This document shows positions 9,387-21,461 of a stretch of DNA of 64,000 bases, piece by piece. Where the stretch lies: NCBI GenBank assembly GCA_024867545.1, contig JANFNE010000005.1:372001-436000 (forward strand), given 5' to 3'. The translations under genes were made by a program, and so were the position numbers. Every line of letters begins with the position of its first letter. Within the stretch, counting starts at the first letter, position 1. The stretch comes from Phytopythium helicoides. Lineage: Eukaryota > Oomycota > Peronosporomycetes > Pythiales > Pythiaceae. Below the pieces are notes generated by a model that was not told where the DNA came from, searched no databases, and was given only the letters and a program-made list of their open reading frames with translations.

Positions 9387-9838
9387 CTTCCTTTGCGTCT
9401 TTTGCCGCCTGCTTTTGCCTGTTTCTGCTCACTCTCCTCTCCTCCTCTTGCTCGCATTGCTCGCATTGTGCTGGCGAGATAGCCTCCTTTCCGTGTGTCT
9501 GCGTACCTCGCGCCTCGCGGGTGGGTCCGTCATAGTCCTCTCTTGTCGGTTCTCCTCGATTCGACTGGATTGCCGGACCTCTTTTCGTTTCTCATTTCGC
9601 GTTCCGAGTCCTGTTTTTGCACCAATCGATCTTTCATTTTGGTCGCTATTCTTTCTTGCGTGCAATCGGATGCAGGTGGTCGAAATTGTCAAAATCGGGT
9701 GCGTGTATGCGATTGTGTGATTGTGTGTTTGACGGAGCAAGGCGTGTGTGTCAAAGAATGTGTGAGTGTGTATGTGTGTTGTGTGTGTGTTGTGGTGTGT
9801 CGTCGTTTGTATTTGTGTGTGTGTGGAGTATTCACTGT

Positions 9839-9911
9839 GGTCGTATAGCTCAGTCGGTAGAGCACAGTGCTAATAACGCTGCGGTCCAGGGTTCGAGCCC
9901 CTGTATGACCA
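9839..9911 (+). tRNA. tRNA-Ile-AAT: tRNA-Ile(AAT), copy 8
   Basis: Identical to copy 1; GGG spacer downstream. Confidence 0.96.
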
Positions 9912-10363
9912 CTTCCTTTGCGTCTTTTGCCGCCTGCTTTTGCCTGTTTCTGCTCACTCTCCTCTCCTCCTCTTGCTCGCATTGCTCGCATTGTGCTGGC
10001 GAGATAGCCTCCTTTCCGTGTGTCTGCGTACCTCGCGCCTCGCGGGTGGGTCCGTCATGGTCCTCTCTTGTCGGTTCTCCTCGATTCGACTGGATTGCCG
10101 GGCCTCTTTTCGTTTCGCATTTCGCGTTCCGAGTCCTGTTTTTGCACCAATCGATCTTTCATTTTGGTCGCTATTCTTTCTTGCGTGCAATCGGATGCAG
10201 GTGGTCGAAATTGTCAAAATCGGGTGCGTGTATGCGATTGTGTGATTGTGTGTTTGACGGAGCAAGGCGTGTGTGTCAAAGAATGTGTGAGTGTGTATGT
10301 GTGTTGTGTGTGTGTTGTGGTGTGTCGTCGTTTGTATTTGTGTGTGTGTGGAGTATTCACTGT

Positions 10364-10436
10364 GGTCGTATAGCTCAGTCGGTAGAGCACAGTGCTAATA
10401 ACGCTGCGGTCCAGGGTTCGAGCCCCTGTATGACCA
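10364..10436 (+). tRNA. tRNA-Ile-AAT: tRNA-Ile(AAT), copy 9
   Basis: Identical to copy 1; AAG spacer downstream. Confidence 0.96.
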
Positions 10437-10888
10437 CTTCCTTTGCGTCTTTTGCCGCCTGCTTTTGCCTGTTTCTGCTCACTCTCCTCTCCTCCTCTTG
10501 CTCGCATTGCTCGCATTGTGCTGGCGAGATAGCCTCCTTTCCGTGTGTCTGCGTACCTCGCGCCTCGCGGGTGGGTCCGTCATAGTCCTCTCTTGTCGGT
10601 TCTCCTCGATTCGACTGGATTGCCGGACCTCTTTTCGTTTCGCATTTCGCGTTCCGAGTCCTGTTTTTGCACCAATCGATCTTTCATTTTGGTCGCTATT
10701 CTTTCTTGCGTGCAATCGGATGCAGGTGGTCGAAATTGTCAAAATCGGGTGCGTGTATGCGATTGTGTGATTGTGTGTTTGACGGAGCAAGGCGTGTGTG
10801 TCAAAGAATGTGTGAGTGTGTATGTGTGTTGTGTGTGTGTTGTGGTGTGTCGTCGTTTGTATTTGTGTGTGTGTGGAGTATTCACTGT

Positions 10889-10961
10889 GGTCGTATAGCT
10901 CAGTCGGTAGAGCACAGTGCTAATAACGCTGCGGTCCAGGGTTCGAGCCCCTGTATGACCA
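10889..10961 (+). tRNA. tRNA-Ile-AAT: tRNA-Ile(AAT), copy 10
   Basis: Identical to copy 1; GGG spacer downstream. Confidence 0.96.
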
Positions 10962-11413
10962 CTTCCTTTGCGTCTTTTGCCGCCTGCTTTTGCCTGTTTC
11001 TGCTCACTCTCCTCTCCTCCTCTTGCTCGCATTGCTCGCATTGTGCTGGCGAGATAGCCTCCTTTCCGTGTGTCTGCGTACCTCGCGCCTCGCGGGTGGG
11101 TCCGTCATGGTCCTCTCTTGTCGGTTCTCCTCGATTCGACTGGATTGCCGGGCCTCTTTTCGTTTCGCATTTCGCGTTCCGAGTCCTGTTTTTGCACCAA
11201 TCGATCTTTCATTTTGGTCGCTATTCTTTCTTGCGTGCAATCGGATGCAGGTGGTCGAAATTGTCAAAATCGGGTGCGTGTATGCGATTGTGTGATTGTG
11301 TGTTTGACGGAGCAAGGCGTGTGTGTCAAAGAATGTGTGAGTGTGTATGTGTGTTGTGTGTGTGTTGTGGTGTGTCGTCGTTTGTATTTGTGTGTGTGTG
11401 GAGTATTCACTGT

Positions 11414-11486
11414 GGTCGTATAGCTCAGTCGGTAGAGCACAGTGCTAATAACGCTGCGGTCCAGGGTTCGAGCCCCTGTATGACCA
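11414..11486 (+). tRNA. tRNA-Ile-AAT: tRNA-Ile(AAT), copy 11
   Basis: Identical to copy 1; GGG spacer downstream. Confidence 0.96.
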
Positions 11487-11938
11487 CTTCCTTTGCGTCT
11501 TTTGCCGCCTGCTTTTGCCTGTTTCTGCTCACTCTCCTCTCCTCCTCTTGCTCGCATTGCTCGCATTGTGCTGGCGAGATAGCCTCCTTTCCGTGTGTCT
11601 GCGTACCTCGCGCCTCGCGGGTGGGTCCGTCATGGTCCTCTCTTGTCGGTTCTCCTCGATTCGACTGGATTGCCGGGCCTCTTTTCGTTTCGCATTTCGC
11701 GTTCCGAGTCCTGTTTTTGCACCAATCGATCTTTCATTTTGGTCGCTATTCTTTCTTGCGTGCAATCGGATGCAGGTGGTCGAAATTGTCAAAATCGGGT
11801 GCGTGTATGCGATTGTGTGATTGTGTGTTTGACGGAGCAAGGCGTGTGTGTCAAAGAATGTGTGAGTGTGTATGTGTGTTGTGTGTGTGTTGTGGTGTGT
11901 CGTCGTTTGTATTTGTGTGTGTGTGGAGTATTCACTGT

Positions 11939-12011
11939 GGTCGTATAGCTCAGTCGGTAGAGCACAGTGCTAATAACGCTGCGGTCCAGGGTTCGAGCCC
12001 CTGTATGACCA
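11939..12011 (+). tRNA. tRNA-Ile-AAT: tRNA-Ile(AAT), copy 12
   Basis: Identical to copy 1; GAG spacer downstream, the only one of this type. Confidence 0.96.
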
Positions 12012-12463
12012 CTTCCTTTGCGTCTTTTGCCGCCTGCTTTTGCCTGTTTCTGCTCACTCTCCTCTCCTCCTCTTGCTCGCATTGCTCGCATTGTGCTGGC
12101 GAGATAGCCTCCTTTCCGTGTGTCTGCGTACCTCGCGCCTCGCGGGTGGGTCCGTCATGGTCCTCTCTTGTCGGTTCTCCTCGATTCGACTGGATTGCCG
12201 GACCTCTTTTCGTTTCGCATTTCGCGTTCCGAGTCCTGTTTTTGCACCAATCGATCTTTCATTTTGGTCGCTATTCTTTCTTGCGTGCAATCGGATGCAG
12301 GTGGTCGAAATTGTCAAAATCGGGTGCGTGTATGCGATTGTGTGATTGTGTGTTTGACGGAGCAAGGCGTGTGTGTCAAAGAATGTGTGAGTGTGTATGT
12401 GTGTTGTGTGTGTGTTGTGGTGTGTCGTCGTTTGTATTTGTGTGTGTGTGGAGTATTCACTGT

Positions 12464-12536
12464 GGTCGTATAGCTCAGTCGGTAGAGCACAGTGCTAATA
12501 ACGCTGCGGTCCAGGGTTCGAGCCCCTGTATGACCA
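12464..12536 (+). tRNA. tRNA-Ile-AAT: tRNA-Ile(AAT), copy 13
   Basis: Identical to copy 1; GGG spacer downstream. Confidence 0.96.
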
Positions 12537-12988
12537 CTTCCTTTGCGTCTTTTGCCGCCTGCTTTTGCCTGTTTCTGCTCACTCTCCTCTCCTCCTCTTG
12601 CTCGCATTGCTCGCATTGTGCTGGCGAGATAGCCTCCTTTCCGTGTGTCTGCGTACCTCGCGCCTCGCGGGTGGGTCCGTCATGGTCCTCTCTTGTCGGT
12701 TCTCCTCGATTCGACTGGATTGCCGGGCCTCTTTTCGTTTCGCATTTCGCGTTCCGAGTCCTGTTTTTGCACCAATCGATCTTTCATTTTGGTCGCTATT
12801 CTTTCTTGCGTGCAATCGGATGCAGGTGGTCGAAATTGTCAAAATCGGGTGCGTGTATGCGATTGTGTGATTGTGTGTTTGACGGAGCAAGGCGTGTGTG
12901 TCAAAGAATGTGTGAGTGTGTATGTGTGTTGTGTGTGTGTTGTGGTGTGTCGTCGTTTGTATTTGTGTGTGTGTGGAGTATTCACTGT

Positions 12989-13061
12989 GGTCGTATAGCT
13001 CAGTCGGTAGAGCACAGTGCTAATAACGCTGCGGTCCAGGGTTCGAGCCCCTGTATGACCA
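12989..13061 (+). tRNA. tRNA-Ile-AAT: tRNA-Ile(AAT), copy 14
   Basis: Identical to copy 1; GGG spacer downstream. Confidence 0.96.
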
Positions 13062-13513
13062 CTTCCTTTGCGTCTTTTGCCGCCTGCTTTTGCCTGTTTC
13101 TGCTCACTCTCCTCTCCTCCTCTTGCTCGCATTGCTCGCATTGTGCTGGCGAGATAGCCTCCTTTCCGTGTGTCTGCGTACCTCGCGCCTCGCGGGTGGG
13201 TCCGTCATGGTCCTCTCTTGTCGGTTCTCCTCGATTCGACTGGATTGCCGGGCCTCTTTTCGTTTCGCATTTCGCGTTCCGAGTCCTGTTTTTGCACCAA
13301 TCGATCTTTCATTTTGGTCGCTATTCTTTCTTGCGTGCAATCGGATGCAGGTGGTCGAAATTGTCAAAATCGGGTGCGTGTATGCGATTGTGTGATTGTG
13401 TGTTTGACGGAGCAAGGCGTGTGTGTCAAAGAATGTGTGAGTGTGTATGTGTGTTGTGTGTGTGTTGTGGTGTGTCGTCGTTTGTATTTGTGTGTGTGTG
13501 GAGTATTCACTGT

Positions 13514-13586
13514 GGTCGTATAGCTCAGTCGGTAGAGCACAGTGCTAATAACGCTGCGGTCCAGGGTTCGAGCCCCTGTATGACCA
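13514..13586 (+). tRNA. tRNA-Ile-AAT: tRNA-Ile(AAT), copy 15
   Basis: Identical to copy 1; AAT spacer downstream. Confidence 0.96.
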
Positions 13587-14038
13587 CTTCCTTTGCGTCT
13601 TTTGCCGCCTGCTTTTGCCTGTTTCTGCTCACTCTCCTCTCCTCCTCTTGCTCGCATTGCTCGCATTGTGCTGGCGAGATAGCCTCCTTTCCGTGTGTCT
13701 GCGTACCTCGCGCCTCGCGGGTGGGTCCGTCATAGTCCTCTCTTGTCGGTTCTCCTCGATTCGACTGGATTGCCGGACCTCTTTTCGTTTCTCATTTCGC
13801 GTTCCGAGTCCTGTTTTTGCACCAATCGATCTTTCATTTTGGTCGCTATTCTTTCTTGCGTGCAATCGGATGCAGGTGGTCGAAATTGTCAAAATCGGGT
13901 GCGTGTATGCGATTGTGTGATTGTGTGTTTGACGGAGCAAGGCGTGTGTGTCAAAGAATGTGTGAGTGTGTATGTGTGTTGTGTGTGTGTTGTGGTGTGT
14001 CGTCGTTTGTATTTGTGTGTGTGTGGAGTATTCACTGT

Positions 14039-14111
14039 GGTCGTATAGCTCAGTCGGTAGAGCACAGTGCTAATAACGCTGCGGTCCAGGGTTCGAGCCC
14101 CTGTATGACCA
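14039..14111 (+). tRNA. tRNA-Ile-AAT: tRNA-Ile(AAT), copy 16
   Basis: Identical to copy 1; AAG spacer downstream. Confidence 0.96.
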
Positions 14112-14563
14112 CTTCCTTTGCGTCTTTTGCCGCCTGCTTTTGCCTGTTTCTGCTCACTCTCCTCTCCTCCTCTTGCTCGCATTGCTCGCATTGTGCTGGC
14201 GAGATAGCCTCCTTTCCGTGTGTCTGCGTACCTCGCGCCTCGCGGGTGGGTCCGTCATAGTCCTCTCTTGTCGGTTCTCCTCGATTCGACTGGATTGCCG
14301 GACCTCTTTTCGTTTCGCATTTCGCGTTCCGAGTCCTGTTTTTGCACCAATCGATCTTTCATTTTGGTCGCTATTCTTTCTTGCGTGCAATCGGATGCAG
14401 GTGGTCGAAATTGTCAAAATCGGGTGCGTGTATGCGATTGTGTGATTGTGTGTTTGACGGAGCAAGGCGTGTGTGTCAAAGAATGTGTGAGTGTGTATGT
14501 GTGTTGTGTGTGTGTTGTGGTGTGTCGTCGTTTGTATTTGTGTGTGTGTGGAGTATTCACTGT

Positions 14564-14636
14564 GGTCGTATAGCTCAGTCGGTAGAGCACAGTGCTAATA
14601 ACGCTGCGGTCCAGGGTTCGAGCCCCTGTATGACCA
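14564..14636 (+). tRNA. tRNA-Ile-AAT: tRNA-Ile(AAT), copy 17
   Basis: Identical to copy 1; GGT spacer downstream, first of a run of five. Confidence 0.96.
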
Positions 14637-15088
14637 CTTCCTTTGCGTCTTTTGCCGCCTGCTTTTGCCTGTTTCTGCTCACTCTCCTCTCCTCCTCTTG
14701 CTCGCATTGCTCGCATTGTGCTGGCGAGATAGCCTCCTTTCCGTGTGTCTGCGTACCTCGCGCCTCGCGGGTGGGTCCGTCATGGTCCTCTCTTGTCGGT
14801 TCTCCTCGATTCGACTGGATTGCCGGGCCTCTTTTCGTTTCTCATTTCGCGTTCCGAGTCCTGTTTTTGCACCAATCGATCTTTCATTTTGGTCGCTATT
14901 CTTTCTTGCGTGCAATCGGATGCAGGTGGTCGAAATTGTCAAAATCGGGTGCGTGTATGCGATTGTGTGATTGTGTGTTTGACGGAGCAAGGCGTGTGTG
15001 TCAAAGAATGTGTGAGTGTGTATGTGTGTTGTGTGTGTGTTGTGGTGTGTCGTCGTTTGTATTTGTGTGTGTGTGGAGTATTCACTGT

Positions 15089-15161
15089 GGTCGTATAGCT
15101 CAGTCGGTAGAGCACAGTGCTAATAACGCTGCGGTCCAGGGTTCGAGCCCCTGTATGACCA
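15089..15161 (+). tRNA. tRNA-Ile-AAT: tRNA-Ile(AAT), copy 18
   Basis: Identical to copy 1; GGT spacer downstream. Confidence 0.96.
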
Positions 15162-15613
15162 CTTCCTTTGCGTCTTTTGCCGCCTGCTTTTGCCTGTTTC
15201 TGCTCACTCTCCTCTCCTCCTCTTGCTCGCATTGCTCGCATTGTGCTGGCGAGATAGCCTCCTTTCCGTGTGTCTGCGTACCTCGCGCCTCGCGGGTGGG
15301 TCCGTCATGGTCCTCTCTTGTCGGTTCTCCTCGATTCGACTGGATTGCCGGGCCTCTTTTCGTTTCTCATTTCGCGTTCCGAGTCCTGTTTTTGCACCAA
15401 TCGATCTTTCATTTTGGTCGCTATTCTTTCTTGCGTGCAATCGGATGCAGGTGGTCGAAATTGTCAAAATCGGGTGCGTGTATGCGATTGTGTGATTGTG
15501 TGTTTGACGGAGCAAGGCGTGTGTGTCAAAGAATGTGTGAGTGTGTATGTGTGTTGTGTGTGTGTTGTGGTGTGTCGTCGTTTGTATTTGTGTGTGTGTG
15601 GAGTATTCACTGT

Positions 15614-15686
15614 GGTCGTATAGCTCAGTCGGTAGAGCACAGTGCTAATAACGCTGCGGTCCAGGGTTCGAGCCCCTGTATGACCA
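15614..15686 (+). tRNA. tRNA-Ile-AAT: tRNA-Ile(AAT), copy 19
   Basis: Identical to copy 1; GGT spacer downstream. Confidence 0.96.
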
Positions 15687-16138
15687 CTTCCTTTGCGTCT
15701 TTTGCCGCCTGCTTTTGCCTGTTTCTGCTCACTCTCCTCTCCTCCTCTTGCTCGCATTGCTCGCATTGTGCTGGCGAGATAGCCTCCTTTCCGTGTGTCT
15801 GCGTACCTCGCGCCTCGCGGGTGGGTCCGTCATGGTCCTCTCTTGTCGGTTCTCCTCGATTCGACTGGATTGCCGGGCCTCTTTTCGTTTCTCATTTCGC
15901 GTTCCGAGTCCTGTTTTTGCACCAATCGATCTTTCATTTTGGTCGCTATTCTTTCTTGCGTGCAATCGGATGCAGGTGGTCGAAATTGTCAAAATCGGGT
16001 GCGTGTATGCGATTGTGTGATTGTGTGTTTGACGGAGCAAGGCGTGTGTGTCAAAGAATGTGTGAGTGTGTATGTGTGTTGTGTGTGTGTTGTGGTGTGT
16101 CGTCGTTTGTATTTGTGTGTGTGTGGAGTATTCACTGT

Positions 16139-16211
16139 GGTCGTATAGCTCAGTCGGTAGAGCACAGTGCTAATAACGCTGCGGTCCAGGGTTCGAGCCC
16201 CTGTATGACCA
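16139..16211 (+). tRNA. tRNA-Ile-AAT: tRNA-Ile(AAT), copy 20
   Basis: Identical to copy 1; GGT spacer downstream. Confidence 0.96.
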
Positions 16212-16663
16212 CTTCCTTTGCGTCTTTTGCCGCCTGCTTTTGCCTGTTTCTGCTCACTCTCCTCTCCTCCTCTTGCTCGCATTGCTCGCATTGTGCTGGC
16301 GAGATAGCCTCCTTTCCGTGTGTCTGCGTACCTCGCGCCTCGCGGGTGGGTCCGTCATGGTCCTCTCTTGTCGGTTCTCCTCGATTCGACTGGATTGCCG
16401 GGCCTCTTTTCGTTTCTCATTTCGCGTTCCGAGTCCTGTTTTTGCACCAATCGATCTTTCATTTTGGTCGCTATTCTTTCTTGCGTGCAATCGGATGCAG
16501 GTGGTCGAAATTGTCAAAATCGGGTGCGTGTATGCGATTGTGTGATTGTGTGTTTGACGGAGCAAGGCGTGTGTGTCAAAGAATGTGTGAGTGTGTATGT
16601 GTGTTGTGTGTGTGTTGTGGTGTGTCGTCGTTTGTATTTGTGTGTGTGTGGAGTATTCACTGT

Positions 16664-16736
16664 GGTCGTATAGCTCAGTCGGTAGAGCACAGTGCTAATA
16701 ACGCTGCGGTCCAGGGTTCGAGCCCCTGTATGACCA
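16664..16736 (+). tRNA. tRNA-Ile-AAT: tRNA-Ile(AAT), copy 21
   Basis: Identical to copy 1; GGT spacer downstream. Confidence 0.96.
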
Positions 16737-17188
16737 CTTCCTTTGCGTCTTTTGCCGCCTGCTTTTGCCTGTTTCTGCTCACTCTCCTCTCCTCCTCTTG
16801 CTCGCATTGCTCGCATTGTGCTGGCGAGATAGCCTCCTTTCCGTGTGTCTGCGTACCTCGCGCCTCGCGGGTGGGTCCGTCATGGTCCTCTCTTGTCGGT
16901 TCTCCTCGATTCGACTGGATTGCCGGGCCTCTTTTCGTTTCTCATTTCGCGTTCCGAGTCCTGTTTTTGCACCAATCGATCTTTCATTTTGGTCGCTATT
17001 CTTTCTTGCGTGCAATCGGATGCAGGTGGTCGAAATTGTCAAAATCGGGTGCGTGTATGCGATTGTGTGATTGTGTGTTTGACGGAGCAAGGCGTGTGTG
17101 TCAAAGAATGTGTGAGTGTGTATGTGTGTTGTGTGTGTGTTGTGGTGTGTCGTCGTTTGTATTTGTGTGTGTGTGGAGTATTCACTGT

Positions 17189-17261
17189 GGTCGTATAGCT
17201 CAGTCGGTAGAGCACAGTGCTAATAACGCTGCGGTCCAGGGTTCGAGCCCCTGTATGACCA
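17189..17261 (+). tRNA. tRNA-Ile-AAT: tRNA-Ile(AAT), copy 22
   Basis: Identical to copy 1; GGG spacer downstream. Confidence 0.96.
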
Positions 17262-17713
17262 CTTCCTTTGCGTCTTTTGCCGCCTGCTTTTGCCTGTTTC
17301 TGCTCACTCTCCTCTCCTCCTCTTGCTCGCATTGCTCGCATTGTGCTGGCGAGATAGCCTCCTTTCCGTGTGTCTGCGTACCTCGCGCCTCGCGGGTGGG
17401 TCCGTCATGGTCCTCTCTTGTCGGTTCTCCTCGATTCGACTGGATTGCCGGGCCTCTTTTCGTTTCGCATTTCGCGTTCCGAGTCCTGTTTTTGCACCAA
17501 TCGATCTTTCATTTTGGTCGCTATTCTTTCTTGCGTGCAATCGGATGCAGGTGGTCGAAATTGTCAAAATCGGGTGCGTGTATGCGATTGTGTGATTGTG
17601 TGTTTGACGGAGCAAGGCGTGTGTGTCAAAGAATGTGTGAGTGTGTATGTGTGTTGTGTGTGTGTTGTGGTGTGTCGTCGTTTGTATTTGTGTGTGTGTG
17701 GAGTATTCACTGT

Positions 17714-17786
17714 GGTCGTATAGCTCAGTCGGTAGAGCACAGTGCTAATAACGCTGCGGTCCAGGGTTCGAGCCCCTGTATGACCA
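17714..17786 (+). tRNA. tRNA-Ile-AAT: tRNA-Ile(AAT), copy 23
   Basis: Identical to copy 1; GGT spacer downstream. Confidence 0.96.
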
Positions 17787-18238
17787 CTTCCTTTGCGTCT
17801 TTTGCCGCCTGCTTTTGCCTGTTTCTGCTCACTCTCCTCTCCTCCTCTTGCTCGCATTGCTCGCATTGTGCTGGCGAGATAGCCTCCTTTCCGTGTGTCT
17901 GCGTACCTCGCGCCTCGCGGGTGGGTCCGTCATGGTCCTCTCTTGTCGGTTCTCCTCGATTCGACTGGATTGCCGGGCCTCTTTTCGTTTCTCATTTCGC
18001 GTTCCGAGTCCTGTTTTTGCACCAATCGATCTTTCATTTTGGTCGCTATTCTTTCTTGCGTGCAATCGGATGCAGGTGGTCGAAATTGTCAAAATCGGGT
18101 GCGTGTATGCGATTGTGTGATTGTGTGTTTGACGGAGCAAGGCGTGTGTGTCAAAGAATGTGTGAGTGTGTATGTGTGTTGTGTGTGTGTTGTGGTGTGT
18201 CGTCGTTTGTATTTGTGTGTGTGTGGAGTATTCACTGT

Positions 18239-18311
18239 GGTCGTATAGCTCAGTCGGTAGAGCACAGTGCTAATAACGCTGCGGTCCAGGGTTCGAGCCC
18301 CTGTATGACCA
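18239..18311 (+). tRNA. tRNA-Ile-AAT: tRNA-Ile(AAT), copy 24
   Basis: Identical to copy 1; GGG spacer downstream. Confidence 0.96.
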
Positions 18312-18763
18312 CTTCCTTTGCGTCTTTTGCCGCCTGCTTTTGCCTGTTTCTGCTCACTCTCCTCTCCTCCTCTTGCTCGCATTGCTCGCATTGTGCTGGC
18401 GAGATAGCCTCCTTTCCGTGTGTCTGCGTACCTCGCGCCTCGCGGGTGGGTCCGTCATGGTCCTCTCTTGTCGGTTCTCCTCGATTCGACTGGATTGCCG
18501 GGCCTCTTTTCGTTTCGCATTTCGCGTTCCGAGTCCTGTTTTTGCACCAATCGATCTTTCATTTTGGTCGCTATTCTTTCTTGCGTGCAATCGGATGCAG
18601 GTGGTCGAAATTGTCAAAATCGGGTGCGTGTATGCGATTGTGTGATTGTGTGTTTGACGGAGCAAGGCGTGTGTGTCAAAGAATGTGTGAGTGTGTATGT
18701 GTGTTGTGTGTGTGTTGTGGTGTGTCGTCGTTTGTATTTGTGTGTGTGTGGAGTATTCACTGT

Positions 18764-18836
18764 GGTCGTATAGCTCAGTCGGTAGAGCACAGTGCTAATA
18801 ACGCTGCGGTCCAGGGTTCGAGCCCCTGTATGACCA
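18764..18836 (+). tRNA. tRNA-Ile-AAT: tRNA-Ile(AAT), copy 25
   Basis: Identical to copy 1; GGT spacer downstream. Confidence 0.96.
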
Positions 18837-19288
18837 CTTCCTTTGCGTCTTTTGCCGCCTGCTTTTGCCTGTTTCTGCTCACTCTCCTCTCCTCCTCTTG
18901 CTCGCATTGCTCGCATTGTGCTGGCGAGATAGCCTCCTTTCCGTGTGTCTGCGTACCTCGCGCCTCGCGGGTGGGTCCGTCATGGTCCTCTCTTGTCGGT
19001 TCTCCTCGATTCGACTGGATTGCCGGGCCTCTTTTCGTTTCTCATTTCGCGTTCCGAGTCCTGTTTTTGCACCAATCGATCTTTCATTTTGGTCGCTATT
19101 CTTTCTTGCGTGCAATCGGATGCAGGTGGTCGAAATTGTCAAAATCGGGTGCGTGTATGCGATTGTGTGATTGTGTGTTTGACGGAGCAAGGCGTGTGTG
19201 TCAAAGAATGTGTGAGTGTGTATGTGTGTTGTGTGTGTGTTGTGGTGTGTCGTCGTTTGTATTTGTGTGTGTGTGGAGTATTCACTGT

Positions 19289-19361
19289 GGTCGTATAGCT
19301 CAGTCGGTAGAGCACAGTGCTAATAACGCTGCGGTCCAGGGTTCGAGCCCCTGTATGACCA
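19289..19361 (+). tRNA. tRNA-Ile-AAT: tRNA-Ile(AAT), copy 26
   Basis: Identical to copy 1; AGG spacer downstream, the first of the type that later fills the array. Confidence 0.96.
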
Positions 19362-19813
19362 CTTCCTTTGCGTCTTTTGCCGCCTGCTTTTGCCTGTTTC
19401 TGCTCACTCTCCTCTCCTCCTCTTGCTCGCATTGCTCGCATTGTGCTGGCGAGATAGCCTCCTTTCCGTGTGTCTGCGTACCTCGCGCCTCGCGGGTGGG
19501 TCCGTCATAGTCCTCTCTTGTCGGTTCTCCTCGATTCGACTGGATTGCCGGGCCTCTTTTCGTTTCGCATTTCGCGTTCCGAGTCCTGTTTTTGCACCAA
19601 TCGATCTTTCATTTTGGTCGCTATTCTTTCTTGCGTGCAATCGGATGCAGGTGGTCGAAATTGTCAAAATCGGGTGCGTGTATGCGATTGTGTGATTGTG
19701 TGTTTGACGGAGCAAGGCGTGTGTGTCAAAGAATGTGTGAGTGTGTATGTGTGTTGTGTGTGTGTTGTGGTGTGTCGTCGTTTGTATTTGTGTGTGTGTG
19801 GAGTATTCACTGT

Positions 19814-19886
19814 GGTCGTATAGCTCAGTCGGTAGAGCACAGTGCTAATAACGCTGCGGTCCAGGGTTCGAGCCCCTGTATGACCA
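19814..19886 (+). tRNA. tRNA-Ile-AAT: tRNA-Ile(AAT), copy 27
   Basis: Identical to copy 1; AGG spacer downstream. Confidence 0.96.
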
Positions 19887-20338
19887 CTTCCTTTGCGTCT
19901 TTTGCCGCCTGCTTTTGCCTGTTTCTGCTCACTCTCCTCTCCTCCTCTTGCTCGCATTGCTCGCATTGTGCTGGCGAGATAGCCTCCTTTCCGTGTGTCT
20001 GCGTACCTCGCGCCTCGCGGGTGGGTCCGTCATAGTCCTCTCTTGTCGGTTCTCCTCGATTCGACTGGATTGCCGGGCCTCTTTTCGTTTCGCATTTCGC
20101 GTTCCGAGTCCTGTTTTTGCACCAATCGATCTTTCATTTTGGTCGCTATTCTTTCTTGCGTGCAATCGGATGCAGGTGGTCGAAATTGTCAAAATCGGGT
20201 GCGTGTATGCGATTGTGTGATTGTGTGTTTGACGGAGCAAGGCGTGTGTGTCAAAGAATGTGTGAGTGTGTATGTGTGTTGTGTGTGTGTTGTGGTGTGT
20301 CGTCGTTTGTATTTGTGTGTGTGTGGAGTATTCACTGT

Positions 20339-20411
20339 GGTCGTATAGCTCAGTCGGTAGAGCACAGTGCTAATAACGCTGCGGTCCAGGGTTCGAGCCC
20401 CTGTATGACCA
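20339..20411 (+). tRNA. tRNA-Ile-AAT: tRNA-Ile(AAT), copy 28
   Basis: Identical to copy 1; GGG spacer downstream. Confidence 0.96.
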
Positions 20412-20863
20412 CTTCCTTTGCGTCTTTTGCCGCCTGCTTTTGCCTGTTTCTGCTCACTCTCCTCTCCTCCTCTTGCTCGCATTGCTCGCATTGTGCTGGC
20501 GAGATAGCCTCCTTTCCGTGTGTCTGCGTACCTCGCGCCTCGCGGGTGGGTCCGTCATGGTCCTCTCTTGTCGGTTCTCCTCGATTCGACTGGATTGCCG
20601 GGCCTCTTTTCGTTTCGCATTTCGCGTTCCGAGTCCTGTTTTTGCACCAATCGATCTTTCATTTTGGTCGCTATTCTTTCTTGCGTGCAATCGGATGCAG
20701 GTGGTCGAAATTGTCAAAATCGGGTGCGTGTATGCGATTGTGTGATTGTGTGTTTGACGGAGCAAGGCGTGTGTGTCAAAGAATGTGTGAGTGTGTATGT
20801 GTGTTGTGTGTGTGTTGTGGTGTGTCGTCGTTTGTATTTGTGTGTGTGTGGAGTATTCACTGT

Positions 20864-20936
20864 GGTCGTATAGCTCAGTCGGTAGAGCACAGTGCTAATA
20901 ACGCTGCGGTCCAGGGTTCGAGCCCCTGTATGACCA
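20864..20936 (+). tRNA. tRNA-Ile-AAT: tRNA-Ile(AAT), copy 29
   Basis: Identical to copy 1; AGT spacer downstream, the only one of this type. Confidence 0.96.
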
Positions 20937-21388
20937 CTTCCTTTGCGTCTTTTGCCGCCTGCTTTTGCCTGTTTCTGCTCACTCTCCTCTCCTCCTCTTG
21001 CTCGCATTGCTCGCATTGTGCTGGCGAGATAGCCTCCTTTCCGTGTGTCTGCGTACCTCGCGCCTCGCGGGTGGGTCCGTCATAGTCCTCTCTTGTCGGT
21101 TCTCCTCGATTCGACTGGATTGCCGGGCCTCTTTTCGTTTCTCATTTCGCGTTCCGAGTCCTGTTTTTGCACCAATCGATCTTTCATTTTGGTCGCTATT
21201 CTTTCTTGCGTGCAATCGGATGCAGGTGGTCGAAATTGTCAAAATCGGGTGCGTGTATGCGATTGTGTGATTGTGTGTTTGACGGAGCAAGGCGTGTGTG
21301 TCAAAGAATGTGTGAGTGTGTATGTGTGTTGTGTGTGTGTTGTGGTGTGTCGTCGTTTGTATTTGTGTGTGTGTGGAGTATTCACTGT

Positions 21389-21461
21389 GGTCGTATAGCT
21401 CAGTCGGTAGAGCACAGTGCTAATAACGCTGCGGTCCAGGGTTCGAGCCCCTGTATGACCA
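21389..21461 (+). tRNA. tRNA-Ile-AAT: tRNA-Ile(AAT), copy 30
   Basis: Identical to copy 1; GGG spacer downstream. Confidence 0.96.
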
